Notes under the pieces: model-generated
Told to the model about the DNA's origin: nothing
The model's input: the letters and a program-made list of their open reading frames with translations, nothing else
Databases searched by the model: none
Shown here: one piece after another, positions 18,201 through 25,218 of the stretch
Layout: every line of letters starts with the position of its first letter
How positions within the stretch are numbered: the first letter of the stretch is position 1
Origin: a virus
Length of the DNA: 39,383 bases
Virus record (IMG/VR): IMGVR_UViG_3300027881_000823
Span: 1-39,383 of that record
Reading direction: 5' to 3' (one strand)
Position numbers and translations under genes: made by a program

Positions 18201-19969
18201 GAGCTAATGAAAATATAACACTTGGCTCTCAAACTTTAGACCACGATGGCACAGATTTTGCTTTTAATGATAGTGTAAATATTACTGGCGCTGCAACTAC
18301 TTCGGCTTCAGTTGACGCTGCAGAGTTTTGTATATCAGGGGCAAGCTGTATTGCTTCGTGGCCTTCGGGTTCTGGTTTAACAGATATTAATTCATCTCAA
18401 CTTGGACAACTAAGTGATGTAAACACTACCACTTTAGCAGTAGCTTCTGCTTTAATGTGGGACGGAAGTGAATGGATAAGCTACGCGACAACTACAATGA
18501 TTATGGTTAATGAAATAGACACAGAGGGAGAATTAGAATCAGTATCTAACATAACAAACATATTACGAGAAACAGAAATAGATGCTTCATCAGAATTACT
18601 GAATATTATGGACGATGAAACAGGCACAGGTGTATTAGTGTTCGGAACTTCACCAACATTTACTACTGGGATTACAGTTCCTGCAAATTCAATTTCTGAT
18701 GATGAACTTAATGAAGGCGATACATTTGAATGGACAGCTGTACACTCTTGGTCGTCTGATGCAAGGATTACGGGAGTTCTTCACGCTACTTCTACAGACT
18801 TTGACGAATTATTAGTATATGGTAATGCTACTACTACTGGTAGTATGGATGCAGCAGCTTATTGTATTGCTGGAGCAAATTGCGTAACATCTATTGCTTC
18901 TGATGAGGTTGGAACTAAGACATCTGGAGATTTATGTATCAATGATGGTTCTGTTGTAAATTGCACAGTCAACACAATAGCCGAATTAGAAACAGCTTTA
19001 GATGCTGAAAATATAATAACAAATGATGAAATGGATGCGTCAAGCGAATTATTAGACATTTTTGATGATGAAACGGGAACTGGCGTAATTGTATTTGGAA
19101 CTTCACCAACCTTTACTACTGGCATAACTGTTCCAGCCAATTCTATCAGTGATGACGAACTTGACGAGGGAGCAGCGTTTGATTGGACTGCAATACACAG
19201 TTGGTCATCTGATGCTAGGATAAATGGTGTCTTACATGCAACATCTACTGATTTTGATAATTTGTTGGTTTATGGTGATGCAACTTTTATAGACGCTACA
19301 TCAACTGGTTCTTTAGTAGTTGTAGATTTAACAGCAAGTGGGGATATTATATTACCAAACGATAGTATTCTTGATGCTATGATAGATTGGGGAAATCTCA
19401 CTGATTTGGCTGCAGGTGGCGAGGTTACTTGGGGAAACATAACAGCAGGTGAATTAGCCAACGATAGTGTTATAAATGCTGATATAGATGATGATGGGGC
19501 TTTTGTTTTTACAGGCGCTTGGGGTTTTGATGGTGGTTCTCTTGAAATACCACAAGATGACACTGTTAATGCTGCTGGTGAGATTAAGTTAGATACAACC
19601 AGTGATACTTTTAGGGCTTATGGTGCTTCAGAAAGAGTATTTGATTGGGAACAAAGTTTTAGTTTTACAATAGCTTCAACAACATTTGATATATTTAAAC
19701 AAATTCCAATTAAGGCACATAAAAAAGCAATTACAATTACAGATATTGCTTGTCGTGTAATAACGGCAACAGACCAAGATATTTTTATTTCTGATGGAAC
19801 TAATGATACTGAAACTATTGTTTGCACAACTTCTAATTCTGAAGATGATGGTTCAATCACCAACGGAACATTTACAGCAAGAGAAATGATGTATGTAGAA
19901 ATTGGCACAAAAGCGGGGACACCTGATTGGTTAAATGTTACAATTTCGTACACTTTGGATGCGGACTAG
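15227..19969 (+). CDS. giant repetitive fibre/adhesin with signal peptide
   Basis: 1580 residues from the ATG at 15227 (MKKKILIVLLLLITPLLVKG), following the previous stop by one base; the upstream frame opening at 15170 is not used. The first 20 residues are a typical Sec signal or anchor. The body is low-complexity Thr/Ser/Ala/Asn with many NASST and NATTT motifs and four to six long repeats containing VPANSISDDE, EWTAxHSWSSDAR, GVLHATSTDFDELLVYG and CIxGAxC. A non-repetitive C-terminal beta domain (about 1490-1580) ends YTLDAD. Likely the distal fibre or an exported adhesin. An HNH gene is inserted directly behind it. Confidence 0.75.
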   Translation: MKKKILIVLLLLITPLLVKGVEISIDELRSLANEPQLGLFSDTFLSIQLADSPSSGQCLSTDGTDNVWGSCGGGGGAWAKVWTGAIKPTTSGAGIFVTASSTIQGSLRVDGDATTTGSFHATDLHISNNIEVLANIDATGSVVANDFTGDWTGTAISNAYGGTGANSQAWTGWVRADSGTWSVSNVSVTSTMLANDDFGHISCSGTDASCIIDSAVVSVVELSSSDFGDFTCDGTNCLLDAGVSNWDMAWAGTIKPSSTNDATGIYVQSSSTIDILRVADSLNASTTNIDTLVVNTGSTFPANDITDDEINEGLTFEWTAAHSWSTDARVNGVLHATSTDFDELLVYGDSNLQAATTTNLAVSGMIAASCDVKAVESTGTFYCGTDATGTGIPFAWTDTTYGMSTSTILGFTAGFLSNASSTVIGDFKVDGFLRATTGLDFWLNASSTILTEADFAGEWNTLHNASTTYPGFATQFAVAHNATTTYPGFDAQWLVAENASSTTFSSVDNASYWTANFGTEWLTVENASSTTFSTVDNTTFWNNTTTWSGFQSEWNDKTNASSTLLTEADFAGEWLSAENASSTTFSTKDNTSYWTANFTTQWNTLHNATSTYPGFQTQWNAAVNASSTIITQADMDTDIATHAGDDDAHHALVTITGEDYASLSTQQITFSNVDAANVDLTDAYSWSGIHAFSADARITGVLHATSTDFDELLVYGNATTTASMDALEFCINGASCITSWPSSSGAPFAWTDTTYGMATSTIIGFSAGALSNASTTITVLHSDMINATTTNIDTLVVYTGITVPANSISDDEINEGDTFEWTALHTFTPEAIFTAGLKTGGSINATTTNIDTLTVYTAITFPDPANCAAGSYPLGIDANGAVESCTDATTEIDSAILTHNDPDFHRPTTSLDYWFTNTGGIDTDGLGEGSSNLYYTQARVWIDVWASSTLDTILTDSQLHVADNTQAHTDYLLNSGSDIMGGTLTADGLTLGANENITLGSQTLDHDGTDFAFNDSVNITGAATTSASVDAAEFCISGASCIASWPSGSGLTDINSSQLGQLSDVNTTTLAVASALMWDGSEWISYATTTMIMVNEIDTEGELESVSNITNILRETEIDASSELLNIMDDETGTGVLVFGTSPTFTTGITVPANSISDDELNEGDTFEWTAVHSWSSDARITGVLHATSTDFDELLVYGNATTTGSMDAAAYCIAGANCVTSIASDEVGTKTSGDLCINDGSVVNCTVNTIAELETALDAENIITNDEMDASSELLDIFDDETGTGVIVFGTSPTFTTGITVPANSISDDELDEGAAFDWTAIHSWSSDARINGVLHATSTDFDNLLVYGDATFIDATSTGSLVVVDLTASGDIILPNDSILDAMIDWGNLTDLAAGGEVTWGNITAGELANDSVINADIDDDGAFVFTGAWGFDGGSLEIPQDDTVNAAGEIKLDTTSDTFRAYGASERVFDWEQSFSFTIASTTFDIFKQIPIKAHKKAITITDIACRVITATDQDIFISDGTNDTETIVCTTSNSEDDGSITNGTFTAREMMYVEIGTKAGTPDWLNVTISYTLDAD
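19949..19969 (+). repeat. 21-bp repeat, copy 1 (end of fibre gene)
   Basis: Pattern TACACT-N3-GATGCGGA-N-TA-N, encoding YTLDAD and stop. It matches 17 of 21 bases with 20542-20562, which encodes YTIDAD and stop at the end of the HNH gene. The pair brackets the HNH gene and its promoter. Confidence 0.75.
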
Positions 19970-19977
19970 TTAAGCCA

Positions 19978-20005
19978 TTGACACAGATTGTGGGTATGAT
20001 ATACT
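19978..20005 (+). promoter_or_regulatory. sigma70 promoter for second HNH gene, near-leaderless
   Basis: TTGACA (19978-19983), 16-base spacer, TATACT (20000-20005). The expected transcription start (about 20012-20013) lies at or one or two bases before the ATG at 20014, so the mRNA would be leaderless or almost so. Confidence 0.7.
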
Positions 20006-20013
20006 AAAAGTAT

Positions 20014-20562
20014 ATGTTTAAAAAAGGACACCCACAATTTAATACAGGTAGAACGCATTTTAAAAAAGGTCAAATACCTTGGAACAAAAAATCAAAGATT
20101 AAAAAGGAATGTTTGTTTTGTAAAAAGGAATTTTTGATTCACCCCTGTCGTAAGAATATAGCCAAGTATTGTTCAAAAAAGTGTATGGATAAATCAAAAA
20201 TTGGTAGTATTGGATATTGGTTAAATAAAAAACGTTCACAAAAAACAATAGAAAAGATAAGTAAATCACGAACAGGCATAATGATGGGTGAAAATCATCA
20301 TAACTGGAAAGGTGGAATTACTCCTAAAAATAAAGCAATAAGAGATTCAGCAAAATATCTTAATTGGAGAAAAAAGATTTTTAAAAGAGATAATTGGACT
20401 TGTCAAGAATGTAAACAACGGGGTGGTGATTTAGAAGTTCATCATATTAAAAAATTTATTAAATATCCTAAATTAAGGTTTAAAGTATCAAATGGTATAA
20501 CTTTATGTAAAGAATGCCATAGATTAACAAAATTAAAATCTTACACTATTGATGCGGATTAA
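20014..20562 (+). CDS. free-standing HNH homing endonuclease with NUMOD3-like motif
   Basis: 182 residues. FKKGQIPWNKK start motif, zinc-finger-like ECLFCKKEF ... KYCSKKCMD, NUMOD3-like helix (KKRSQKTIEKISKSRTGI), HHNWKGG, and a C-terminal HNH domain (FKRDNWTCQECKQRGG, LEVHHIKKF, NGITLCKECHRL). The domain order resembles the HNH gene at 3715, but the sequences have diverged. The last six residues (YTIDAD) copy the end of the upstream fibre, which suggests the element was inserted in the fibre gene's end and the old end became its tail. Confidence 0.88.
   Translation: MFKKGHPQFNTGRTHFKKGQIPWNKKSKIKKECLFCKKEFLIHPCRKNIAKYCSKKCMDKSKIGSIGYWLNKKRSQKTIEKISKSRTGIMMGENHHNWKGGITPKNKAIRDSAKYLNWRKKIFKRDNWTCQECKQRGGDLEVHHIKKFIKYPKLRFKVSNGITLCKECHRLTKLKSYTIDAD
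20542..20562 (+). repeat. 21-bp repeat, copy 2 (end of HNH gene)
   Basis: Partner of 19949-19969 in the same reading frame relative to its gene; followed by TATG, the usual junction to the next gene. This copy probably is the original fibre 3' end. Confidence 0.75.
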
Positions 20563-20563
20563 T

Positions 20564-21826
20564 ATGAAAAAATTTATACCATTATTATTTCTAATAGCTT
20601 TAATTGCAACTGGTTGTCAGTTAAATTTTGATGGTGTAAAAAATGAAATAGTAACAAAAGAATTTATAGTTGGAGGGGAAAGAGTGATTATAAATGAACA
20701 ACCAGAAGTTGTAAAAGGATTATTTGGAGCAAAAGAAGTTTTTAAACCAGAAGTTAAATTAGAAAAATGGGGAGATGAAACACATATTAGAATTTGGTCT
20801 GAAGAGGAAGGAGATGATAAGGCAAGACAAGTAGGAGACAAGATTGTTTGGGAAAATAAAAATAAAAGTAAAGAATATAATTTTTATCCTTTAGAGCCAA
20901 CAGATGAAATGGAAAATGGAGGTTTTGAATATGAAATTATTTTAAAAGAAAAACCAAAAAGTAATATAATTGAATTAAAAATAGAATTAAAAGATTTAGA
21001 ATGTTATTATCAACCAGAATTAACACAAGAAGAAAAAGACGAAGGTATAGAAAGACCAGAAAATGTTATAGGAAGTTATGCTGTTTATCATAAAACAAAA
21101 TCGGGTGATTATTCTAAAATAGGTGGCAAGAATTATATGGCTGGTAAGGCATTCCATATTTACAGACCACGAATGTGTGATAGCAATGGTTGGTGTGAAT
21201 GGGGGCAATTTAATTCTGATATGAATGAAACTGGTATTTTGACTAATACTTTACCACAAGATTTTTTAGATAATGCAGTTTATCCTGTAAGGCATGCAAC
21301 TGGATTGAAATTTGGATATGATACGGGGGGAACTGCTGGAGGCGGTTCTGCTGATAATTATGTAAGAGGAAGTATATTTACTTTATCAGATAATGCAGAT
21401 GTAAATAAAATGAGTGCTTATATAAAAAAGGGTTCTGATGCTAATCAGAAATTTGTTTGTGGTATATATGATTCTTCACATGATTTAGTTTTAAATGCAA
21501 ATACGGGGGAAGTAGATATAACTAATGCGACTTATGATTGGATTGATTTTACTTTTTCAACTAATCCATTACCGATTGCTGCGGATTATTGGCTTATAAC
21601 TCATGGTGAAGCTGTTAGTGGTATTGGATATTTGGCTTATGATGCAGGAGACACAGATCAAGGATTACGAAAAGGAGTAGCTTATAATCCAACATTACCA
21701 GCTAGTATAGCAGTTAGTCATTACCACTCTACTAATAAATATTCTATTTATGCTACTTATGACATAGCAACACCACCACCAGCAGCAGAACGCCCGAGAA
21801 CTATGGAGGTAATAATAATAGAATAA
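20564..21826 (+). CDS. lipoprotein with fibre-like domain
   Basis: 420 residues from the ATG at 20564. Signal peptide MKKFIPLLFLIALIATGC ends in a good lipobox (IATGC), so Cys18 should be lipidated. The middle part carries NYMAGKAFHIYRPRMCDSNG and LPQDFLDNAVYPV followed by FGYDTGG, a pattern that recurs in phage structural proteins before a beta-sandwich head. The rest is a carbohydrate-binding-like beta domain (ADVNKMSAYIKKGSDANQKF). A membrane-anchored lipoprotein on a phage suggests surface display, receptor masking or superinfection exclusion rather than a virion part. Confidence 0.75.
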   Translation: MKKFIPLLFLIALIATGCQLNFDGVKNEIVTKEFIVGGERVIINEQPEVVKGLFGAKEVFKPEVKLEKWGDETHIRIWSEEEGDDKARQVGDKIVWENKNKSKEYNFYPLEPTDEMENGGFEYEIILKEKPKSNIIELKIELKDLECYYQPELTQEEKDEGIERPENVIGSYAVYHKTKSGDYSKIGGKNYMAGKAFHIYRPRMCDSNGWCEWGQFNSDMNETGILTNTLPQDFLDNAVYPVRHATGLKFGYDTGGTAGGGSADNYVRGSIFTLSDNADVNKMSAYIKKGSDANQKFVCGIYDSSHDLVLNANTGEVDITNATYDWIDFTFSTNPLPIAADYWLITHGEAVSGIGYLAYDAGDTDQGLRKGVAYNPTLPASIAVSHYHSTNKYSIYATYDIATPPPAAERPRTMEVIIIE

Positions 21827-21839
21827 TTTGATTAAATAT

Positions 21840-22106
21840 ATGAATAATAACAATAATGGTAAAAAAACACTTATGTGGTTGAAAAACAACTATAAGTTTT
21901 TCTTTGTTATTATTGGACTTATAATTTCAGCAGTTATTTTTGTATCTGATAAAAAAACGCAAATAGATAATAATACAGCAGAGATTTTAAAAGTAAAAAA
22001 TACTTATGAAGAATCAGTAGAAAAGATATTTGAAAAACTAGATAATTCAGAATTTGGATTATCAGCAATTCATCAGAGATTAAAAGCCCTTGAAAAAAAA
22101 AATTAA
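21840..22106 (+). CDS. membrane protein with coiled coil (lysis accessory or holin-like)
   Basis: 88 residues from the ATG at 21840; the upstream TTG at 21828 is less likely. One transmembrane helix (KFFFVIIGLIISAVIFVSD, about residues 20-38) followed by a coiled coil (NNTAEILKVKNTYEESVEKI). Small single-pass membrane coil proteins often stand next to lysins as holins or spanin-like helpers. The gene ends in a run of ten A (22093-22102), and a -1 slip there would extend the coil by 36 residues. Confidence 0.7.
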   Translation: MNNNNNGKKTLMWLKNNYKFFFVIIGLIISAVIFVSDKKTQIDNNTAEILKVKNTYEESVEKIFEKLDNSEFGLSAIHQRLKALEKKN

Positions 22107-22213
22107 TAATTAAACAAGACCTTAATTGGTTTATAAATGATGAACAAGGAATAGCTTTTGAAAAACAAAAAGCAGAAGAACAAGCAGCTCAAAATAAAAT
22201 AAATACAAGATAA
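22103..22213 (+). CDS. possible -1 frameshift extension of the membrane coil protein
   Basis: Open frame with no ATG, GTG or TTG start, entered by a -1 shift on the A10 run at 22093-22102. It would add 36 residues (beginning LIIKQDLNWFINDEQGIAFE, then a Lys/Glu/Gln/Ala-rich helix) to the coiled coil of the 21840 gene. Such coil continuation is expected of a real extension. It could also be a decayed or misassembled homopolymer, in which case the true gene simply is longer. Confidence 0.4.
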   Translation, partial: LIIKQDLNWFINDEQGIAFEKQKAEEQAAQNKINTR

Positions 22214-22224
22214 TTTGCCATTAA

Positions 22225-22256
22225 AGTCTGCGAGTATCAGGAGGACTCAACTGACT
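22225..22256 (+). promoter_or_regulatory. hairpin holding an AGGAGG ribosome site in its loop
   Basis: AGTC (22225-22228) / GACT (22253-22256) enclose GAGT (22232-22235) / ACTC (22245-22248), with the strong SD AGGAGG (22239-22244) in the loop. No ordinary start codon lies at the right distance; the M23 frame opens only after the TAG at 22256-22258. Confidence 0.4.
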
Positions 22257-22267
22257 AGAGACGGCAT

Positions 22268-22813
22268 ATCAAATATATAATTTTTATTTCTTTAATCGCA
22301 GCCATAATAATAGGAAGTCAGGGATATGCAGCACACTACGATATTCAAAACAATCTAACTTATCAGGCAGTAGTTATTGTTCCAAAAGGTGGTGTAGAAG
22401 AAAAAGAAATTACCCATATAGTCAAAGCGGCTATGGTTGTTTTGCCTGATTTACCAGAATGGCAGATTATACCGCCAGTAAAAAATTACAAAATAACACA
22501 AGGATTTCACATTATCCACAAAGCACTAGATTTAATAGGTGATAGAGAAATATTATCAGTAGGTTATGGCAAAGTTATTAAAGCCAATTGGGAAGGCGGA
22601 TATGGAAATAGAATAGAAATACAGCATAATAATGGCTTTATATCTTCCTACAGCCATTTATCAGAATTTAAAGTAGAAATAGGCGATGAAGTAATGGCAG
22701 GACAAGTAATAGGAATTATAGGAAGCACAGGATGGGGAACAGGCGTTCATCTTCATTGGGAATTATTATACAATGGAACAAAAATAAATCCATTAAAATA
22801 TATAGGAGGCTAA
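22268..22813 (+). CDS. M23 (LytM-type) peptidase, endolysin; no canonical start codon
   Basis: A zinc peptidase that cleaves peptidoglycan cross-bridges. The domain spans about the last 110 residues: QGFHIIHKALDL (HxxxD-type metal site), SYSHLSE, GDEVMAGQVIGIIGSTG, and GVHLHWELLY (HxH site). The first ATG in frame (22433) lies next to the domain, yet the frame is open from 22259 and encodes a clear export segment, KYIIFISLIAAIIIGSQGYA, then AHYDIQNNLTYQAV. So the real protein starts near 22268, where the codon is ATC. Either a rare ATC/ATA/ATT start or a lost ATG is needed. It follows the holin-like gene and precedes two SD-led small genes. Confidence 0.8.
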   Translation: MKYIIFISLIAAIIIGSQGYAAHYDIQNNLTYQAVVIVPKGGVEEKEITHIVKAAMVVLPDLPEWQIIPPVKNYKITQGFHIIHKALDLIGDREILSVGYGKVIKANWEGGYGNRIEIQHNNGFISSYSHLSEFKVEIGDEVMAGQVIGIIGSTGWGTGVHLHWELLYNGTKINPLKYIGG

Positions 22814-22814
22814 A

Positions 22815-23024
22815 ATGAAACGGTATGCTTCAAGAAAACAGCTTGAAAATGAAGATTATGAATTATTGCATTCAGATGGTGATTGGTATTTATGGGTAAA
22901 AGGCAACTCAGAAGTGTGGTGGAACTGGAAAACCTTTGAGTGCATAGGACTTAGAAGAATAAAGGTTTTAAGAAAACCAAAAACAATCAAGACACATCCC
23001 CATTGTCCGCAAAACACAGCATAG
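22815..23024 (+). CDS. hypothetical protein, Trp-rich
   Basis: 69 residues with a real SD (AGGAGG, overlapping the M23 stop region). The sequence GDWYLWVKGNSEVWWNWKTF is rich in Trp, followed by a basic C-terminus. No family recognised. It belongs to a three-gene block that uses strong SD sites, unlike most of the genome. Confidence 0.65.
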   Translation: MKRYASRKQLENEDYELLHSDGDWYLWVKGNSEVWWNWKTFECIGLRRIKVLRKPKTIKTHPHCPQNTA

Positions 23025-23033
23025 GAGGACAAG

Positions 23034-23219
23034 ATGATTAGAGAACCCACAAGAGTTTGTGGCATATCAGGTTGCACCAAAATATATTCAAATGGTAAAT
23101 GGGTTGAAGTTAATCTCATTTACTTTCAAAAAGTTATCAAAAAAGGTGCAATTGCTGTGCTATGCGACGAACACGACAAACTACGACAAAAAGTGCGTGA
23201 ATTGGCTGAAACAATATAA
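23034..23219 (+). CDS. hypothetical protein, possible zinc finger
   Basis: 61 residues; SD AGGAGG eight bases upstream of the ATG. Cys at RVCGISGCTKI and CDEH (Cys/His pairs spaced like a small zinc knuckle). C-terminal helix DKLRQKVRELAETI. Function unknown. Confidence 0.65.
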   Translation: MIREPTRVCGISGCTKIYSNGKWVEVNLIYFQKVIKKGAIAVLCDEHDKLRQKVRELAETI

Positions 23220-23244
23220 CAGCGAAAAACATACAACGCACACA

Positions 23245-23468
23245 GGGGGATTAGCTTTCAAAGGCTTGAATCCCCCGTTATTACTAGCATATAATGGGAA
23301 CATGCGGATAGCTTAGCTCATTGTATGCTAATAATAGGTAATTATTTTCCAGTTGGATTCTTAACACCAAGAAAGAATCTTTCTAGACAACTTGGTAGAG
23401 AGTAATGATGTAATCTGCACCACTAAAGGCGGGTTAAGACACCCCAACGGAACGCTGTCATTACTTTC
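23245..23468 (+). ncRNA. multi-hairpin structured RNA region
   Basis: The 270-base gap between genes holds several strong stems. GGGGGATT(AGC) at 23245 pairs with (GCT)AATCCCCC ending 23276. GCATATAATG (23287-23296) pairs with CATTGTATGC (23319-23328), ten pairs with one U-G. AGTTG/CAACT encloses AGAAAG-AAT-CTTTCT. GAGAGTAATGA (23398-23408) pairs with TCATTACTTTC (23458-23468), eleven pairs with one G-U. GGGT-TAAGAC-ACCC lies inside. A TTGAAT-18-TATAAT promoter-like pair (23267, 23290) overlaps the first stems. A regulatory leader, a processed ncRNA or an intron remnant are possible. Confidence 0.5.
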
Positions 23469-23489
23469 CAGCTGAAAGATAATTAACTT

Positions 23490-23582
23490 ATGAATAAAGA
23501 CAATATACAATTAATAATCGTGTGGATAGGAGTATTTGGAGGCATTTGCTTCTTGTTTTCACTATTAGCAAAACTTTTATGA
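23490..23582 (+). CDS. 30-residue membrane peptide
   Basis: MNKDNIQLIIVWIGVFGGIC followed by FLFSLLAKLL: one transmembrane helix. It overlaps the next start by ATGA, so translational coupling is likely. Could be a mini-holin or anchor; no SD is visible, and the structured RNA region lies just upstream. Confidence 0.6.
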   Translation: MNKDNIQLIIVWIGVFGGICFLFSLLAKLL

Positions 23583-24703
23583 AAAATTATGGCGTTAATT
23601 TAAAAAGAGAATACCAAGATAGACAAATAACTGATTGGAAAGAAGGAGAATTAACTACTTTAGGAGCAAAAATTCCTAAATGTATAGTAGATGAAGCAAC
23701 TGGTTTAGTCACAGCAAGTTTTGCATGGGCATTACCAGTTAACGGAATTTATAAAAGAGTTAAAGCAGGGATAAATCATTGCTGGTGTTTTTGGCAGGAA
23801 AAATGGGCTAAGTATTTTCCAGCAGGACAAATTCAAAACAATGGTGGTGAGAAAATGGATTGTGTTACAAGAGGATTTAACAATGAAATTGAAAAGAAAC
23901 TTAATTATGCTCTTGATAAAAAAATATTATCAGTTGGACTTCTTGAGTTTTTTCATAATTATGGTTTTTTCCATGAAGGAAAAATTAGATTAAGTAATCG
24001 TATTCCAGCAATGGGTTCAAATACAACAGTTAATGGTAATTCATTAAAAGCACCAATTCAATGGATTCATAAATATGGCATTTTTCCACAAAGCATTCTA
24101 CCAGAAGATATGCCAATGACTTTTAATCAATATCATGATAAATCCAAAATTACACAAGATATATTAGCAATAGGTCAAGAATCAAAAAAATATTTAACAA
24201 TAAACTATACTATTGTTAAAGGTGTAAGAAATTATCCTAAATATTCTAATAATTTTAAATGGAAAATATTTGATAATTATATAGATACTTTTGATGGTGA
24301 TTTTGTTAAACAATTAGCGCCAAATTATATAATTATGAATTATGGCTATAAAATAATAATTAATGAAACTGGTTTTGAACCAATCAAACCAGTTAATGAA
24401 GAAAATATGTTAAAAACAATTAAGTGTGGAACTGATGAAAGAATTATAATACCAAGTAATACTAAAAAATATGAAGCATTTCATTTCATTGACCCTGATA
24501 GTCCAGATACATCATGGGCTAAATTTTCAGAATTAGAAGAACATGGTTTAATAGCAAAACCAGAAATAGTTAGTGAATCTATATTTGCATCATATAAAAT
24601 ATTGCCATTAAAAGTACATGGCACTTATACAGTTGAACAAGATACAAACCCATTTTCATCATTAATCAATTCAATCCTTAAGTGGCTTGGATTAAAAAGA
24701 TAA
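23579..24703 (+). CDS. papain-like cysteine peptidase
   Basis: 374 residues from the ATG at 23579 coupled to the mini membrane gene. KMDCVTRGFNNEIEKKLNYA carries the likely catalytic Cys in a CxxxGFxN helix; NGNSLKAPIQWIHKYGIFPQ and the later EAFHFIDPDSPDTSW (His) are features of a papain-fold family common in phages of uncultivated bacteria. The N-terminal part (ITDWKEGELTTLG) resembles a docking tail. C-terminal NPFSSLINSILKWLGLKR is amphipathic. Likely acts on host cell-wall peptides or envelope proteins at lysis or entry. Confidence 0.65.
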   Translation: MKNYGVNLKREYQDRQITDWKEGELTTLGAKIPKCIVDEATGLVTASFAWALPVNGIYKRVKAGINHCWCFWQEKWAKYFPAGQIQNNGGEKMDCVTRGFNNEIEKKLNYALDKKILSVGLLEFFHNYGFFHEGKIRLSNRIPAMGSNTTVNGNSLKAPIQWIHKYGIFPQSILPEDMPMTFNQYHDKSKITQDILAIGQESKKYLTINYTIVKGVRNYPKYSNNFKWKIFDNYIDTFDGDFVKQLAPNYIIMNYGYKIIINETGFEPIKPVNEENMLKTIKCGTDERIIIPSNTKKYEAFHFIDPDSPDTSWAKFSELEEHGLIAKPEIVSESIFASYKILPLKVHGTYTVEQDTNPFSSLINSILKWLGLKR

Positions 24704-24706
24704 TAT

Positions 24707-24910
24707 ATGGAAAAATCCATTTTTAAAAGTAAAAGATTTTGGGTAGGTTTAATTGCTTTAATTACTCAACTGTCAATAGTTTTTACTGGTGAAAAAACTT
24801 TTGCACAGCAATTACCATTAATTGTTACTTCATCTTTTACATTAATTCAGATGATTATTGGTGTATTGTCTGGTGACAATTTGACTGTAGGCGGTAAAAA
24901 ACTTAGCTAA
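24707..24910 (+). CDS. holin-like membrane protein
   Basis: 67 residues with two hydrophobic segments (FWVGLIALITQLSIVFTG and LIVTSSFTLIQMIIGVLSG), short loop and charged ends: the layout of a class II holin or of the phage-holin-like family next to lysins. It is the last gene of the + strand operon, followed by the terminator. Confidence 0.7.
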   Translation: MEKSIFKSKRFWVGLIALITQLSIVFTGEKTFAQQLPLIVTSSFTLIQMIIGVLSGDNLTVGGKKLS

Positions 24911-24920
24911 GTTTTGTATC

Positions 24921-24949
24921 AAAAAACAGCCCCCTTTAGGCTGTTTTTT
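24921..24949. terminator. bidirectional intrinsic terminator
   Basis: AAAAAACAGCC (24921-24931) pairs with GGCTGTTTTTT (24939-24949) around a seven-base loop. The A-run and T-run make it work on both strands. It lies between the convergent late and early operons. Confidence 0.88.
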
Positions 24950-25202
24950 ATTTTAAATATTCCTGATTCAAACACCACCAAGTAGCGTGGTTTTTTTGAA
25001 TCACATAGTTATTATCATATAAATATTTATTACTAGCTACATAAAACCAAGCAGCTAGCCCCAGAGCCACCAGAAACCCCAACACAAACCAATTAAACCT
25101 ACTAGGCATTTTAGGTTGTCTAAACAAAAACTGTTTATTTTCCTTTACCCACTTTTCTATAAAAGGAGGCATGGGTTCTATTGAGGGTTTAATTCTTTTC
25201 AT
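24948..25202 (-). CDS. small membrane protein
   Basis: 84 residues. Pro-rich cytoplasmic N-terminus, one transmembrane helix (FNWFVLGFLVALGLAAWFYV, about 42-61) and a short outer tail with CLNQEYLK. Last gene of the - strand early operon. Function unknown; possible superinfection or membrane factor. Confidence 0.65.
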   Translation of the reverse strand: MKRIKPSIEPMPPFIEKWVKENKQFLFRQPKMPSRFNWFVLGFLVALGLAAWFYVASNKYLYDNNYVIQKNHATWWCLNQEYLK

Positions 25203-25218
25203 ATAATTTTATTTATTA

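Noticed and set aside
20617-21208. - strand frames opposite the lipoprotein gene
   Set aside because: No start signals or recognisable protein character; the + strand lipoprotein explains the region.
22510-22520. Another TTATCCACA match
   Set aside because: Lies inside the M23 coding sequence with no promoter or partner box, so taken as chance.
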